Counted from the stretch's first letter, positions 1 through 6,256 are shown. The stretch: 6,589 nucleotides of DNA from Bacillota bacterium (GCA_017621195.1 JAGATO010000184.1:1-6589), one strand, 5' to 3'. Notes: a model not told the origin generated them from the letters alone. Translations and numbers: made by a program.

Positions 1-2
1 TC

Positions 3-2156
3 GAGCCCACGCTGGACTACGTGGTTGCCAAAGTTGCCCGGTTCCCCTTCGATAAATTCGCGGACGCCTCCAACCGGCTGTCCACCCAGATGAAGGCCAC
101 CGGCGAAGTCATGAGTATCGGTCGGACGTTGGAAGAAGCACTGTTAAAATCCATCCGTTCCCTGGAAACCGGCGTCTGCCATCTGTATCACAAGAAGTTC
201 GACAGCTACAGCGCCGATCAGCTTCTGGACTACATCGTGGAGGGGACCGATGACAGAATGTACGCCATCGCTCAGCTGATCCGCCTTGGCACCGACATCG
301 GCCTGATCCAGAACGCCACCAAGATCGACATGCTGTTTTTGGAAAAGATCAAGAACATCGTGGACTTTGAAGCGGTGATCAAGGCCAATCCCATGGACGA
401 AGAAACGCTGCGTGAGGCCAAGCGTCTCAGCATTTCCGATAAATATCTGGCTCAGGTCTGGGGAAAGACCGAAGCCGATATCTTCCTCAAGAGAAAGGAA
501 ATGGGTCTGTTCCCCAACTACAAGATGATCGACACCTGCGCTGCGGAATTCGACAGCGAGGTACCGTATCTGTATTCCACCTATGAGGACGAAAATGAGA
601 GCATCGTCAGCGACCGGAAGAAGATCATCGTTTTAGGCTCCGGCCCCATCCGCATCGGTCAGGGTGTGGAATTCGACTACTCTACCGTTCACGCCATCTG
701 GACCATCCGGGATCTGGGCTACGAGGCCATCATCATCAACAACAATCCGGAAACCGTTTCCACCGACTACACCACCAGCGACAAGCTGTACTTCGAGCCG
801 CTGACCGTGGAGGACGTCATGAACGTCATCGAACTGGAACAGCCGGACGGCGTGGTGGTTTCTCTGGGCGGTCAGACGGCCATCAATCTGGCGCAGCCTC
901 TGGCGGACCTGGGCGTCAAGATCATCGGAACCGACGTGCAGGCCATCGAGAATGCGGAGAACCGCGACTGCTTCGAGAAGATCATGGAAAAGCTGGAGAT
1001 TCCCCAGCCCAAGGGTCAGGCGGTCACCAGTATCGAGGACGGCGTCAAGGTGGCGGCAGCCATCAGCTATCCGGTGCTGGTTCGCCCCAGCTACGTTCTG
1101 GGCGGCCGTGCCATGCAGATCGTTACGGAAGAGCACGCCCTGCGCAGATATCTGCAGACGGCGGTAGAGATCAACGTGGATCAGCCCGTTCTGGTTGACA
1201 AATACGTCATCGGAAAGGAACTGGAAGTAGACGCCATCTGCGACGGCACCGACGTCTTCGTACCCGGTATCATGGAACACGTAGAACGCACCGGCGTACA
1301 CTCCGGTGACTCCATCAGCGTTTATCCCACCTTCAGCGTCAGCCAGAAGGTCAAGGACACCATCCTGGACTACACCGTAAAGCTGGGTCTGGGCATCGGC
1401 ATCGTAGGCCTGTACAACATCCAGTTCATCGTGGACAGACAGGAAAACGTCTACGTCATCGAGGTCAATCCCCGGTCGTCCCGTACCGTTCCCTTCCTGT
1501 CCAAGGCCAGCGGATATCCTCTGGGCGACATCGCCACCAAGGTCATCCTGGGCCACAGCCTGAAGGAACAGGGCTATACGGAAGTCTATCCCAGAGAAAA
1601 GAAGCGCTGGTACGTCAAGGCGCCTGCCTTCTCCTTCTCCAAGCTCCACGGCATGGATGCCTACCTGTCTCCGGAGATGAAGTCCACCGGTGAAGCCATC
1701 GGTTACGATGACACGCTGACCCGCGCGCTGTACAAGGCGCTGCTTGCCTCCGGAATGCACGTGCTGAATTACGGTACGCTGCTGGCAACCATCGCCGACG
1801 CTGATAAGGAAGAGGCACTGCCGCTGATCCGTCGTTTCTACAATCTGGGCTTCAACATCGAGGCAACCGAGGGGACCGCGGCTTTCCTGAAGGAGCACGG
1901 CATCAAGACCAGAACCCGGAAGAAGATCAGCCAGGGTAGCGAAGAAATCCTGGAATCCATCCGCAAGGGTCACGTCAGCTACGTTCTGAATACCAGCGGC
2001 CACGATACGGAAAACGGCGAGCACGACGGCTTTGAGATCCGAAGCTGTGCCACCGAAAACAACGTGACCATGTTCACGTCCCTGGATACGGTCCGCGTAC
2101 TGCTGGATGTACTGGAAGAGACCACGCTGCGGATTTCCACCATCGACGCGGAATAA
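3..2156 (+). CDS. carB: Carbamoyl-phosphate synthase large subunit, C-terminal two thirds (5' partial)
   Basis: The enzyme makes carbamoyl phosphate from bicarbonate, two ATP and ammonia delivered by the CarA glutaminase subunit; it feeds pyrimidine and arginine synthesis in the cytoplasm. The reading frame is open from the window edge. From memory of the E. coli protein, the first codon matches about residue 349 of 1073, so roughly 350 residues are missing upstream and the full protein would be near 1,066 residues, normal for the family. The visible parts are the end of the carboxyphosphate domain (to about 160), the oligomerisation domain (about 160-615), the carbamoyl-phosphate ATP-grasp domain (about 615-1760) and the MGS-like allosteric domain (about 1760-2153). 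Landmarks are GSGPIRIGQGVEFDY near 633-677, RPSYVLGGRAM at 1083-1115 and EVNPRSSRTVPF from 1461, which carries the metal-binding Glu and Asn. EATEGTAAF in the MGS domain matches the effector-site threonines. The GTG at 21 is internal and not a start. No pyr gene follows. Confidence 0.97.
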   Translation, partial: EPTLDYVVAKVARFPFDKFADASNRLSTQMKATGEVMSIGRTLEEALLKSIRSLETGVCHLYHKKFDSYSADQLLDYIVEGTDDRMYAIAQLIRLGTDIGLIQNATKIDMLFLEKIKNIVDFEAVIKANPMDEETLREAKRLSISDKYLAQVWGKTEADIFLKRKEMGLFPNYKMIDTCAAEFDSEVPYLYSTYEDENESIVSDRKKIIVLGSGPIRIGQGVEFDYSTVHAIWTIRDLGYEAIIINNNPETVSTDYTTSDKLYFEPLTVEDVMNVIELEQPDGVVVSLGGQTAINLAQPLADLGVKIIGTDVQAIENAENRDCFEKIMEKLEIPQPKGQAVTSIEDGVKVAAAISYPVLVRPSYVLGGRAMQIVTEEHALRRYLQTAVEINVDQPVLVDKYVIGKELEVDAICDGTDVFVPGIMEHVERTGVHSGDSISVYPTFSVSQKVKDTILDYTVKLGLGIGIVGLYNIQFIVDRQENVYVIEVNPRSSRTVPFLSKASGYPLGDIATKVILGHSLKEQGYTEVYPREKKRWYVKAPAFSFSKLHGMDAYLSPEMKSTGEAIGYDDTLTRALYKALLASGMHVLNYGTLLATIADADKEEALPLIRRFYNLGFNIEATEGTAAFLKEHGIKTRTRKKISQGSEEILESIRKGHVSYVLNTSGHDTENGEHDGFEIRSCATENNVTMFTSLDTVRVLLDVLEETTLRISTIDAE

Positions 2157-2172
2157 AACAGCGGAATGGGTA

Positions 2173-2201
2173 TCGCCAATTTTCGGAAGACGTGTTACAA
2201 T
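2173..2201 (+). promoter_or_regulatory. Probable sigma-A promoter with extended -10 for the redox protein/ligase operon
   Basis: A TACAAT -10 box lies at 2196-2201 and is preceded by TG at 2193-2194, giving the extended -10 form TGTTACAAT. Seventeen bases upstream, TCGCCA (2173-2178) matches four of six positions of TTGACA. Transcription would start near 2208, about 80 bases before the ATG at 2289. The site falls in the only gap between carB and the next gene, which supports a new transcription unit here. The call is from consensus matching only. Confidence 0.55.
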
Positions 2202-2222
2202 AGATCATAAGGGAAACACATG

Positions 2223-2256
2223 CGAAAGCTCCTGTTTTTCACGGCAGGGGCTTTCG
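2223..2256 (+). promoter_or_regulatory. 12-bp leader hairpin, possible weak terminator or attenuator
   Basis: CGAAAGCTCCTG (2223-2234) pairs with CAGGGGCTTTCG (2245-2256) over 12 bp with a single G-U pair and a 10-base loop. It lies just downstream of the predicted transcription start and 32 bases before the ATG at 2289. The bases after the stem (ATTTGATG) are a poor U-tract. If only the inner 7 GC-rich pairs form, the tail becomes TTTCGATTT, which is better but still weak. It may end carB transcripts, since no other terminator is visible after carB, or partly attenuate or stabilise the new transcript. Confidence 0.5.
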
Positions 2257-2275
2257 ATTTGATGAATGATGAGAT

Positions 2276-2281
2276 AAGGAG
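2276..2281 (+). promoter_or_regulatory. Ribosome binding site fixing the start at 2289
   Basis: AAGGAG sits 7 bases before the ATG at 2289. The in-frame upstream ATGs at 2220 and 2262 have no comparable site, and the codons between 2220 and 2288 include the leader hairpin. The start at 2289 is therefore chosen. Confidence 0.85.
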
Positions 2282-2288
2282 AATAGAT

Positions 2289-2711
2289 ATGGAGCTGAAC
2301 AGAAAAGAACATGCGGTAGCGCTGCATAAAAAAGGCTACAACTGCGCTCAGGCGGTGGCCTGCACCTACTGCGATTTATTCGATATCGACGAAGAGACCG
2401 TCTTTCGCATGACGGAAGGCTACGGCTTCGGCTGCGGTCTGAAGGAGATCTGCTGCGGCCTGACCGGTGCCTTTGCCGTCGTTGGAATGAACAACAGCAG
2501 CGGTAATATCGAGCGGGGCGTGACAAAAAAATCCACCTACGATATCACCAGTGCTCTGGGAAAGAAATTTGAAGAGAAGAACGGTTCCATGATCTGCAGG
2601 GAATTGAAGGGAAGTCCCGAAAGGAAGCCGCTGCGCTCCTGTGACGGCTGCATCGAAGACGCCTGTGAGCTGGTAGAAGAATACCTGAAGGAAGCTTACA
2701 AAGGAAAGTAA
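2289..2711 (+). CDS. C_GCAxxG_C_C family putative redox-active protein
   Basis: This 140-residue protein has the length and layout of the C_GCAxxG_C_C family (about 140 residues with conserved cysteines, function unknown, proposed redox activity). It opens with GYNCAQAV (Cys19), a signature of the family. A glycine-rich segment GYGFGCGLKEICCGLTGA follows (residues 44-61), and the C-terminal part has Cys103, then SCDGCIEDAC (117-126) before a final helix. There are ten cysteines (19, 25, 28, 49, 55, 56, 103, 118, 121, 126), enough to bind metal or form several disulfides. No signal peptide or membrane segment is visible, so it is probably cytoplasmic. The core motif reads CCGLTG where the family usually has CGAxxG, an unusual substitution. 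It is the first gene behind the promoter at 2173-2201 and lies 13 bases before the acyl-CoA ligase gene, so the two are probably cotranscribed. Substrate and partner are unknown. Confidence 0.85.
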   Translation: MELNRKEHAVALHKKGYNCAQAVACTYCDLFDIDEETVFRMTEGYGFGCGLKEICCGLTGAFAVVGMNNSSGNIERGVTKKSTYDITSALGKKFEEKNGSMICRELKGSPERKPLRSCDGCIEDACELVEEYLKEAYKGK

Positions 2712-2718
2712 AAGGAGG
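2711..2718 (+). promoter_or_regulatory. Strong ribosome binding site of the acyl-CoA ligase gene
   Basis: AAAGGAGG, near-perfect for the 16S rRNA anti-Shine-Dalgarno, lies 6 bases before the ATG at 2725. Its first base is the last base of the upstream stop codon, which indicates a tightly packed operon. Confidence 0.85.
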
Positions 2719-2724
2719 ATTCCC

Positions 2725-4521
2725 ATGAGTGTGAATGTACAGGACAAGTATCATGAGGTGCGGCCCGTGTCCGACCTGAGACAGATGCTGACGGAGAGTG
2801 CGGAATTGTACTCCGAACGGCCTGCGGTTCTGGTCAAGAAGGCCAAGGGTGAACCCTACAGCGAAATCGTCTACCGCCAGCTGCGAAATGATGTGGAAGC
2901 GTTGGGAACGGCTTTGCTGGAACGGGGACTGGCGGGAGAAAAGATCGCCGTCATCGGTGCCAACTGCTACGAATGGATTGCAACATACTTTGCGGTGGTC
3001 AACAGCGTTGGTGTCATCGTGCCGCTGGACAAGGAACTGTCCAGAGAAGAAATCGACACGCTGATGGGGATTTCCCAGTGTAAGGCTGTGTTCTTCACGG
3101 AGAAGTACGAGAAGTATTTCGCAGACTATCCGGATCTTTTGAAGGTGAAGATGAAGGTGTACGGCGACAGAACCGACCTGAACGAGATGCTGGAATACAG
3201 CGAACCGGAGGGCGGTGTCTGGCAGTGGGAAAGCCTGGTAGCCCGGGGCGAAGAACTGAGACGGGCCGGTGACCGGCGCTATGAAGAGGCTCCGCTGGAT
3301 CCGGAAGAGATGCGGATGCTCCTGTTTACCTCCGGTACGACGGAGGCAGCCAAGGGTGTCATGCTGTCCCATAAGAACATCGCTTCCGATATTATGGCTA
3401 CCTGCAAGATCGCCTACATTACGCCGGAGGACAGAACGCTGTCCTTCCTGCCGATCCACCATACCTTTGAATGTACGCTGGGTCACGTTCTGGTCATCTA
3501 TCGCGGCGCTTCCATCGCCTACTGCGAGGGCCTGAAGTACGTGACGAAGAATCTGGCGGAGGCGAAGTCCACCGTCCTGATCGGCGTTCCCCTGATCTTT
3601 GAGTCCGTCTACGACAAGATCTGGAAACAGGCTGAAAAGACAGGAAAGGCCAAGGCCCTGCGCATGGCCATCAAGATGAACCGGACGGCGAAAGCCTTCG
3701 GTCTGGACCTTCACAAGAAGCTGTTCAAGACCGTTTACGATACCTTCGGCGGTAAGTTAAACCGCATGATCACCGGCGCTGCGGGGATCGATCCCAACGT
3801 GTCCAGGGGCTTTCAGGATCTGGGCTTTACCGTTCAGCAGGGCTACGGCCTGACGGAATGTTCGCCGCTGGTAGCCGGTTCTCCCGACTTTTCGGAGCAG
3901 CGTTACGCCAAGGCCGGTTCCGTGGGGCCTGTCATTCCCGGCGGTGAAATGAAGATCGACGATCCGGACGAGGACGGCATCGGCGAGATCATGTACCGGG
4001 GCGACAACGTGATGCTGGGCTACTATAACATGCCGGAAAAGACGGCAGAGGTCCTGGACGAGGACGGCTGGTTCCGTACCGGAGATCTGGGCTTTTTGGA
4101 CAGAGAGGGATGGCTGTACATCACCGGCCGCCGCAAGAACGTGATCGTGACCAAGACCGGAAAGAACATCTATCCGGAAGAGATGGAGATGTACATCAAC
4201 CGCAATAAATACGTGGAAGAATCCATGGTCTACGGCGTGGAAGAGGATGACGACACCTATGTGGGTGCCCAGGTTCGCCCCGCCTACGATGTGATCTACG
4301 AAGAATTCGGAAAGGACGTAAGCGACGAGCAGATCCAGAAGCTGATCAAAAAGGCCATCGCGGAGATGAACGTGCAGCTGCCCAGCTACAAGCGGGTCAA
4401 GCGCTTCGTGGTCCGCAGTGAGGAATTCGTTAAGACCACCACGAAGAAGATCAAGCGGTTCAAGAACATGGGCGATGCCTCTGCCAGAGACATGAGCGCC
4501 ATGGAGGATGAAGACAAATAA
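2725..4521 (+). CDS. AMP-forming long-chain acyl-CoA ligase (ANL superfamily)
   Basis: It likely activates a fatty acid with ATP to an acyl-adenylate and transfers the acyl group to CoA, as in FadD/FAA1-type enzymes. At 598 residues it has the normal length for the long-chain group. The motifs appear in order: P-loop FTSGTTEAAKG (residues 201-211); LPIHHTFE around residue 240, typical of long-chain ligases; the adenylate motif YGLTECSP (374-381); the ribose-binding TGD in WFRTGDLG (449-456); the hinge GRRKN (468-472); and the C-terminal lysine motif KTTTKKIKR (570-578), where Lys575 is the expected catalytic lysine. The usual Gly before that lysine is Lys574 here. The last 20 residues form a charged, mostly acidic tail. 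No membrane segment is evident. It is the second gene of an apparent operon with the cysteine-rich protein. The substrate cannot be read from sequence; another carboxylic acid is possible. A terminator-like hairpin follows it. Confidence 0.92.
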   Translation: MSVNVQDKYHEVRPVSDLRQMLTESAELYSERPAVLVKKAKGEPYSEIVYRQLRNDVEALGTALLERGLAGEKIAVIGANCYEWIATYFAVVNSVGVIVPLDKELSREEIDTLMGISQCKAVFFTEKYEKYFADYPDLLKVKMKVYGDRTDLNEMLEYSEPEGGVWQWESLVARGEELRRAGDRRYEEAPLDPEEMRMLLFTSGTTEAAKGVMLSHKNIASDIMATCKIAYITPEDRTLSFLPIHHTFECTLGHVLVIYRGASIAYCEGLKYVTKNLAEAKSTVLIGVPLIFESVYDKIWKQAEKTGKAKALRMAIKMNRTAKAFGLDLHKKLFKTVYDTFGGKLNRMITGAAGIDPNVSRGFQDLGFTVQQGYGLTECSPLVAGSPDFSEQRYAKAGSVGPVIPGGEMKIDDPDEDGIGEIMYRGDNVMLGYYNMPEKTAEVLDEDGWFRTGDLGFLDREGWLYITGRRKNVIVTKTGKNIYPEEMEMYINRNKYVEESMVYGVEEDDDTYVGAQVRPAYDVIYEEFGKDVSDEQIQKLIKKAIAEMNVQLPSYKRVKRFVVRSEEFVKTTTKKIKRFKNMGDASARDMSAMEDEDK

Positions 4522-4524
4522 CGC

Positions 4525-4580
4525 ATATGTAAGCCTCCCGAAACATATCCTGTAACGAGGAAATGCAGAGGGAGGTTTTT
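4525..4580 (+). terminator. Terminator-like hairpin with U5 tract overlapping the next gene's ribosome binding site; possible attenuator
   Basis: AAGCCTCCC (4531-4539) pairs with GGGAGGTTT (4570-4578) over 9 bp with one G-U pair, and T4576-T4580 follow the GC-rich part, as in an intrinsic terminator. The loop of 30 bases is long and holds a small TCCT/AGGA hairpin (4548-4551 with 4558-4561). A second inverted repeat, ATATGT (4525-4530) with ACATAT (4543-4548), places CCTCCC inside its 12-base loop, so both pairings together would make an H-type pseudoknot. The 3' arm GGGAGG is also the Shine-Dalgarno of the GTG at 4585. It could end the ligase transcript, hide the ribosome binding site, or both. 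No known riboswitch class was recognised. Confidence 0.55.
4569..4575 (+). promoter_or_regulatory. Ribosome binding site deciding the GTG start at 4585
   Basis: AGGGAGG lies 9 bases before the GTG at 4585. The in-frame ATG at 4606 has only weak purines upstream, and starting there would remove part of the positively charged N-terminus of the signal peptide. GTG 4585 is preferred. Confidence 0.75.
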
Positions 4581-4584
4581 CATT

Positions 4585-5826
4585 GTGAAACGAAAGAACG
4601 ATGGCATGAAGCGGCCTCTGGCCGCGATTCTTTCAGTCGTTTTGATTCTGGCTGCCGCGACCTTCATCCCTGCGGCGGAAACCTCGGCGTACGCGGAGGG
4701 TTCCGATCAGCCCGGTAGGTCTCCGCTGGCTTCGGTGAAGGCCGACGAAGGAAGTTTACATATCGCCGCCAAATCGGCGGTGCTGATGGACGCATCCACG
4801 GGAACAGTTCTGTACGAGCAGAACGCCTATGAGGAGCTTCCTCCGGCCAGCGTCACCAAGGTAATGACGATGCTGCTGGCGTTGGAAGCGGTGGAACGGG
4901 GCCAGTTTTCGCTGGAAGATCGGGTGACCATCAGCGAGAGGGCCGCCAGCATGGGAGGCAGCCAGATGTACATGGAGCCCGGTGAGACCCACACGGTGGA
5001 AGAACTGTTTCAGGGAGCCAGCATCTGCAGCGCCAACGACGCCTGTGTCGCTCTGGCCGAGCTGACCCGGGGAACGGAAGAAATGTTCGTGGAATCCATG
5101 AATGCCAGGGCGAAGGAGCTGGGTATGGAACACACCCATTTCGTCAATACCAACGGCCTTCCGGTGGACGATCACTACAGCTGCGCTCACGATATTGCCG
5201 TCATGTCCAAAGAACTATTGCGCCATCCCAAGACTAGGGAGTGGTTCACCACCTGGCAGACCACCATCACCGTGGGCCTTCCGGGTAAGGAGAAGGAGTT
5301 CGGCCTGACCAACACCAACAAGCTGATCAAGACGTACCAGGGAGCCAACGGAGTGAAGACCGGCTTCACTCAGGATGCGGGCTACTGCCTTTCGGCTTCC
5401 GCCACACGTGGAAACCTGACGCTGGTTGCGGTGGTATTGGGAGCGGAAAGCTCCAAGGTGCGTTTCACCGAAGCGTCCCGGCTGTTGGATTACGGCTTTG
5501 CCACCTACGACAGCGTGCGGCTGGCGGAGCGTGGGCAGGTGGTGGGAAATCTGCCGGTGGAGAAGGGGTCGCCACGGACGGTAAACGCGGTGACGAAGGA
5601 AGAAGTCAGCGTTCTGATCCCCAAGGGACAGGGAGAGAGCATTTCCTCCAAACCGATATGGAAGGAAGGGTTGAAAGCGCCTGTGGCAGCAGGAGATGTC
5701 ATCGGCGAGTTGAAGCTGTACCGGGAGGAAAAGGAGATTGGCAGTTATCCGCTGTACGCGGAAGCAGCCGTGGAAAGGGCGGGAATTCCGGAGCTCTGTA
5801 TGCGACTGATCCGGACTCTGTTTTAG
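4585..5826 (+). CDS. dacF: Secreted serine-type D-Ala-D-Ala carboxypeptidase (DacF/PBP5-like)
   Basis: This penicillin-binding protein of peptidase family S11 removes the terminal D-alanine from peptidoglycan pentapeptides outside the membrane, limiting cross-linking. The 413-residue product starts with a Sec signal peptide: a basic N-terminus, a hydrophobic core at about 11-31 and likely cleavage after AYA (35-37). All three active-site motifs are present: SVTK (Ser89 nucleophile, Lys92), SAN (149-151) and KTG (258-260). From about residue 295 a PBP5-type C-terminal beta domain follows, ending in the short amphipathic segment IPELCMRLIRTLF, a possible membrane anchor. Length and order fit the DacF group common in Clostridia. 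The exact paralogue (vegetative DacA or sporulation-linked DacF) cannot be settled from sequence, because no spoIIA or other sporulation gene lies beside it. Its ribosome binding site sits inside a terminator-like hairpin, so expression may depend on read-through or refolding. No separate promoter was found in the 63-base gap. Confidence 0.93.
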   Translation: MKRKNDGMKRPLAAILSVVLILAAATFIPAAETSAYAEGSDQPGRSPLASVKADEGSLHIAAKSAVLMDASTGTVLYEQNAYEELPPASVTKVMTMLLALEAVERGQFSLEDRVTISERAASMGGSQMYMEPGETHTVEELFQGASICSANDACVALAELTRGTEEMFVESMNARAKELGMEHTHFVNTNGLPVDDHYSCAHDIAVMSKELLRHPKTREWFTTWQTTITVGLPGKEKEFGLTNTNKLIKTYQGANGVKTGFTQDAGYCLSASATRGNLTLVAVVLGAESSKVRFTEASRLLDYGFATYDSVRLAERGQVVGNLPVEKGSPRTVNAVTKEEVSVLIPKGQGESISSKPIWKEGLKAPVAAGDVIGELKLYREEKEIGSYPLYAEAAVERAGIPELCMRLIRTLF

Positions 5827-5972
5827 CGGGAGCGCAGGAGAACACCCCGGGTTTGGCGCGACGGCCCGGAACGTTTCGCTTCGATCCGGCATATTCTGCA
5901 GTACGATGACGATACGTCATCCGTGGCCACCGGTGACGGCGGTGGTCAGATACGAGGAAATGAGGGATCGAT
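5827..5972 (+). other. Structured intergenic leader with several inverted repeats
   Basis: This GC-rich gap shows no convincing coding region. It holds two adjacent hairpins: GATGACG-ATA-CGTCATC (5905-5921, perfect 7-bp stem, 3-base loop) and TGGCCACCG with CGGTGGTCA (5924-5932 and 5940-5948, 9 bp with one G-U pair, 7-base loop). Upstream are weaker alternatives: CCGGG/CCCGG (5847-5851 with 5865-5869) and CCGGAACG/CGATCCGG (5866-5873 with 5882-5889, one mismatch). None is followed by a T-tract, so they are unlikely to be intrinsic terminators. They may form the 5' leader of the DUF3343-like gene or act as processing or protein-binding sites. Confidence 0.5.
5962..5966 (+). promoter_or_regulatory. 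Ribosome binding site of the DUF3343-like gene
   Basis: GAGGG begins at 5962, and its GAGG core leaves 7 bases to the TTG at 5973. A second purine run, GAGGAAA, lies at 5954-5960. The site lies outside both upstream hairpins and would be accessible. No in-frame ATG is available near the N-terminus, which supports the TTG start. Confidence 0.6.
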
Positions 5973-6251
5973 TTGAGCAGCACGACGGAATATTTGCTGG
6001 CGTTTTCCTCCTTTTACAAGGCAGCTTACGCACAGGAAACGTTGACGGAGCGGAAGTTCTCGGCTTCCCTTCGGAAGCTGCCTCCCGGGCTCCTGGGGAG
6101 CTGCGGTTACGGAGTGGATCTCCGAACCGACGGTGAAGAGGGGCTGAAGCGGGCGCTGAACCTGTTGGAGGGAAAGGGCATCCGGAATCGGGGCGTCTTC
6201 TTCGTCCGAAAGGAACGAGGCAGGGCGTTCTACGACAAGATCTATCTGTAA
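5973..6251 (+). CDS. Small DUF3343-like protein (putative Se/S carrier-like family)
   Basis: The 92-residue product opens with EYLLAFSSFYKAAYAQETL, which resembles the N-terminal strand and helix of DUF3343 proteins. These typically read as a 'y-l-x-F-x-S-x-x-x-A' pattern followed by a helix. A second strand with basic residues and prolines (SLRKLPPGL) follows, then SCGYGVDL (43-50) around the single Cys44. A cysteine followed by glycine at this place is characteristic of the family. The family is named as a putative selenium/sulfur carrier-like protein, but no biochemical role is established to my knowledge. The C-terminal third is basic (FFVRKERGRAFYDKIYL) and extends a little beyond the usual core. 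No signal peptide is seen, so it is presumably cytoplasmic. The start is TTG behind GAGGG. It may be read through from the carboxypeptidase gene 146 bases upstream, since no terminator separates them. The family call is from pattern recognition only. Confidence 0.7.
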   Translation: MSSTTEYLLAFSSFYKAAYAQETLTERKFSASLRKLPPGLLGSCGYGVDLRTDGEEGLKRALNLLEGKGIRNRGVFFVRKERGRAFYDKIYL

Positions 6252-6256
6252 CATGC

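Noticed and set aside
633..2024. Long minus-strand open frame (463 codons) opposite carB
   Set aside because: It mirrors the conserved carB frame and gives a low-complexity, Asp/Val/Gln-rich translation with no recognisable domain. Such antisense frames arise from the codon bias of the real gene.
2220..2288. N-terminal extension of the redox protein to the ATG at 2220
   Set aside because: It has no ribosome binding site, lies over the leader hairpin, and the family normally begins close to the MELNRKEHA segment.
2545..3714. Minus-strand open frame (389 codons) across the redox and ligase genes
   Set aside because: It spans two real plus-strand genes with clear motifs and ribosome binding sites, and its translation resembles no family I know.
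4546..4551. TATCCT as a possible -10 box for the carboxypeptidase gene
   Set aside because: The sequence 17 bases upstream (GCATAT) does not resemble a -35 box, and the site lies within the hairpin region.
5215..5892. Minus-strand open frame (225 codons) opposite the carboxypeptidase gene
   Set aside because: It overlaps the KTG-bearing, well-supported coding region and shows no coherent domain.
5892..5897. TATTCT as a possible -10 box for the DUF3343-like gene
   Set aside because: No -35 match lies at 16-18 bases upstream and there is no extended -10 TG, so it cannot be separated from chance.
4555..5962. Shared 11-mer ACGAGGAAATG upstream of both the carboxypeptidase gene (4555-4565) and the DUF3343-like gene (5952-5962)
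   Set aside because: A few chance 11-base matches are expected within a window of this size, the purine-rich composition is typical near ribosome binding sites, and the distances to the starts differ (19 and 10 bases).
5906..6136. Plus-strand frame of 76 codons overlapping the DUF3343-like gene
   Set aside because: Its start lies within the hairpin at 5905-5921 without a ribosome binding site, and its translation has no family resemblance, whereas the overlapping frame from 5973 does.
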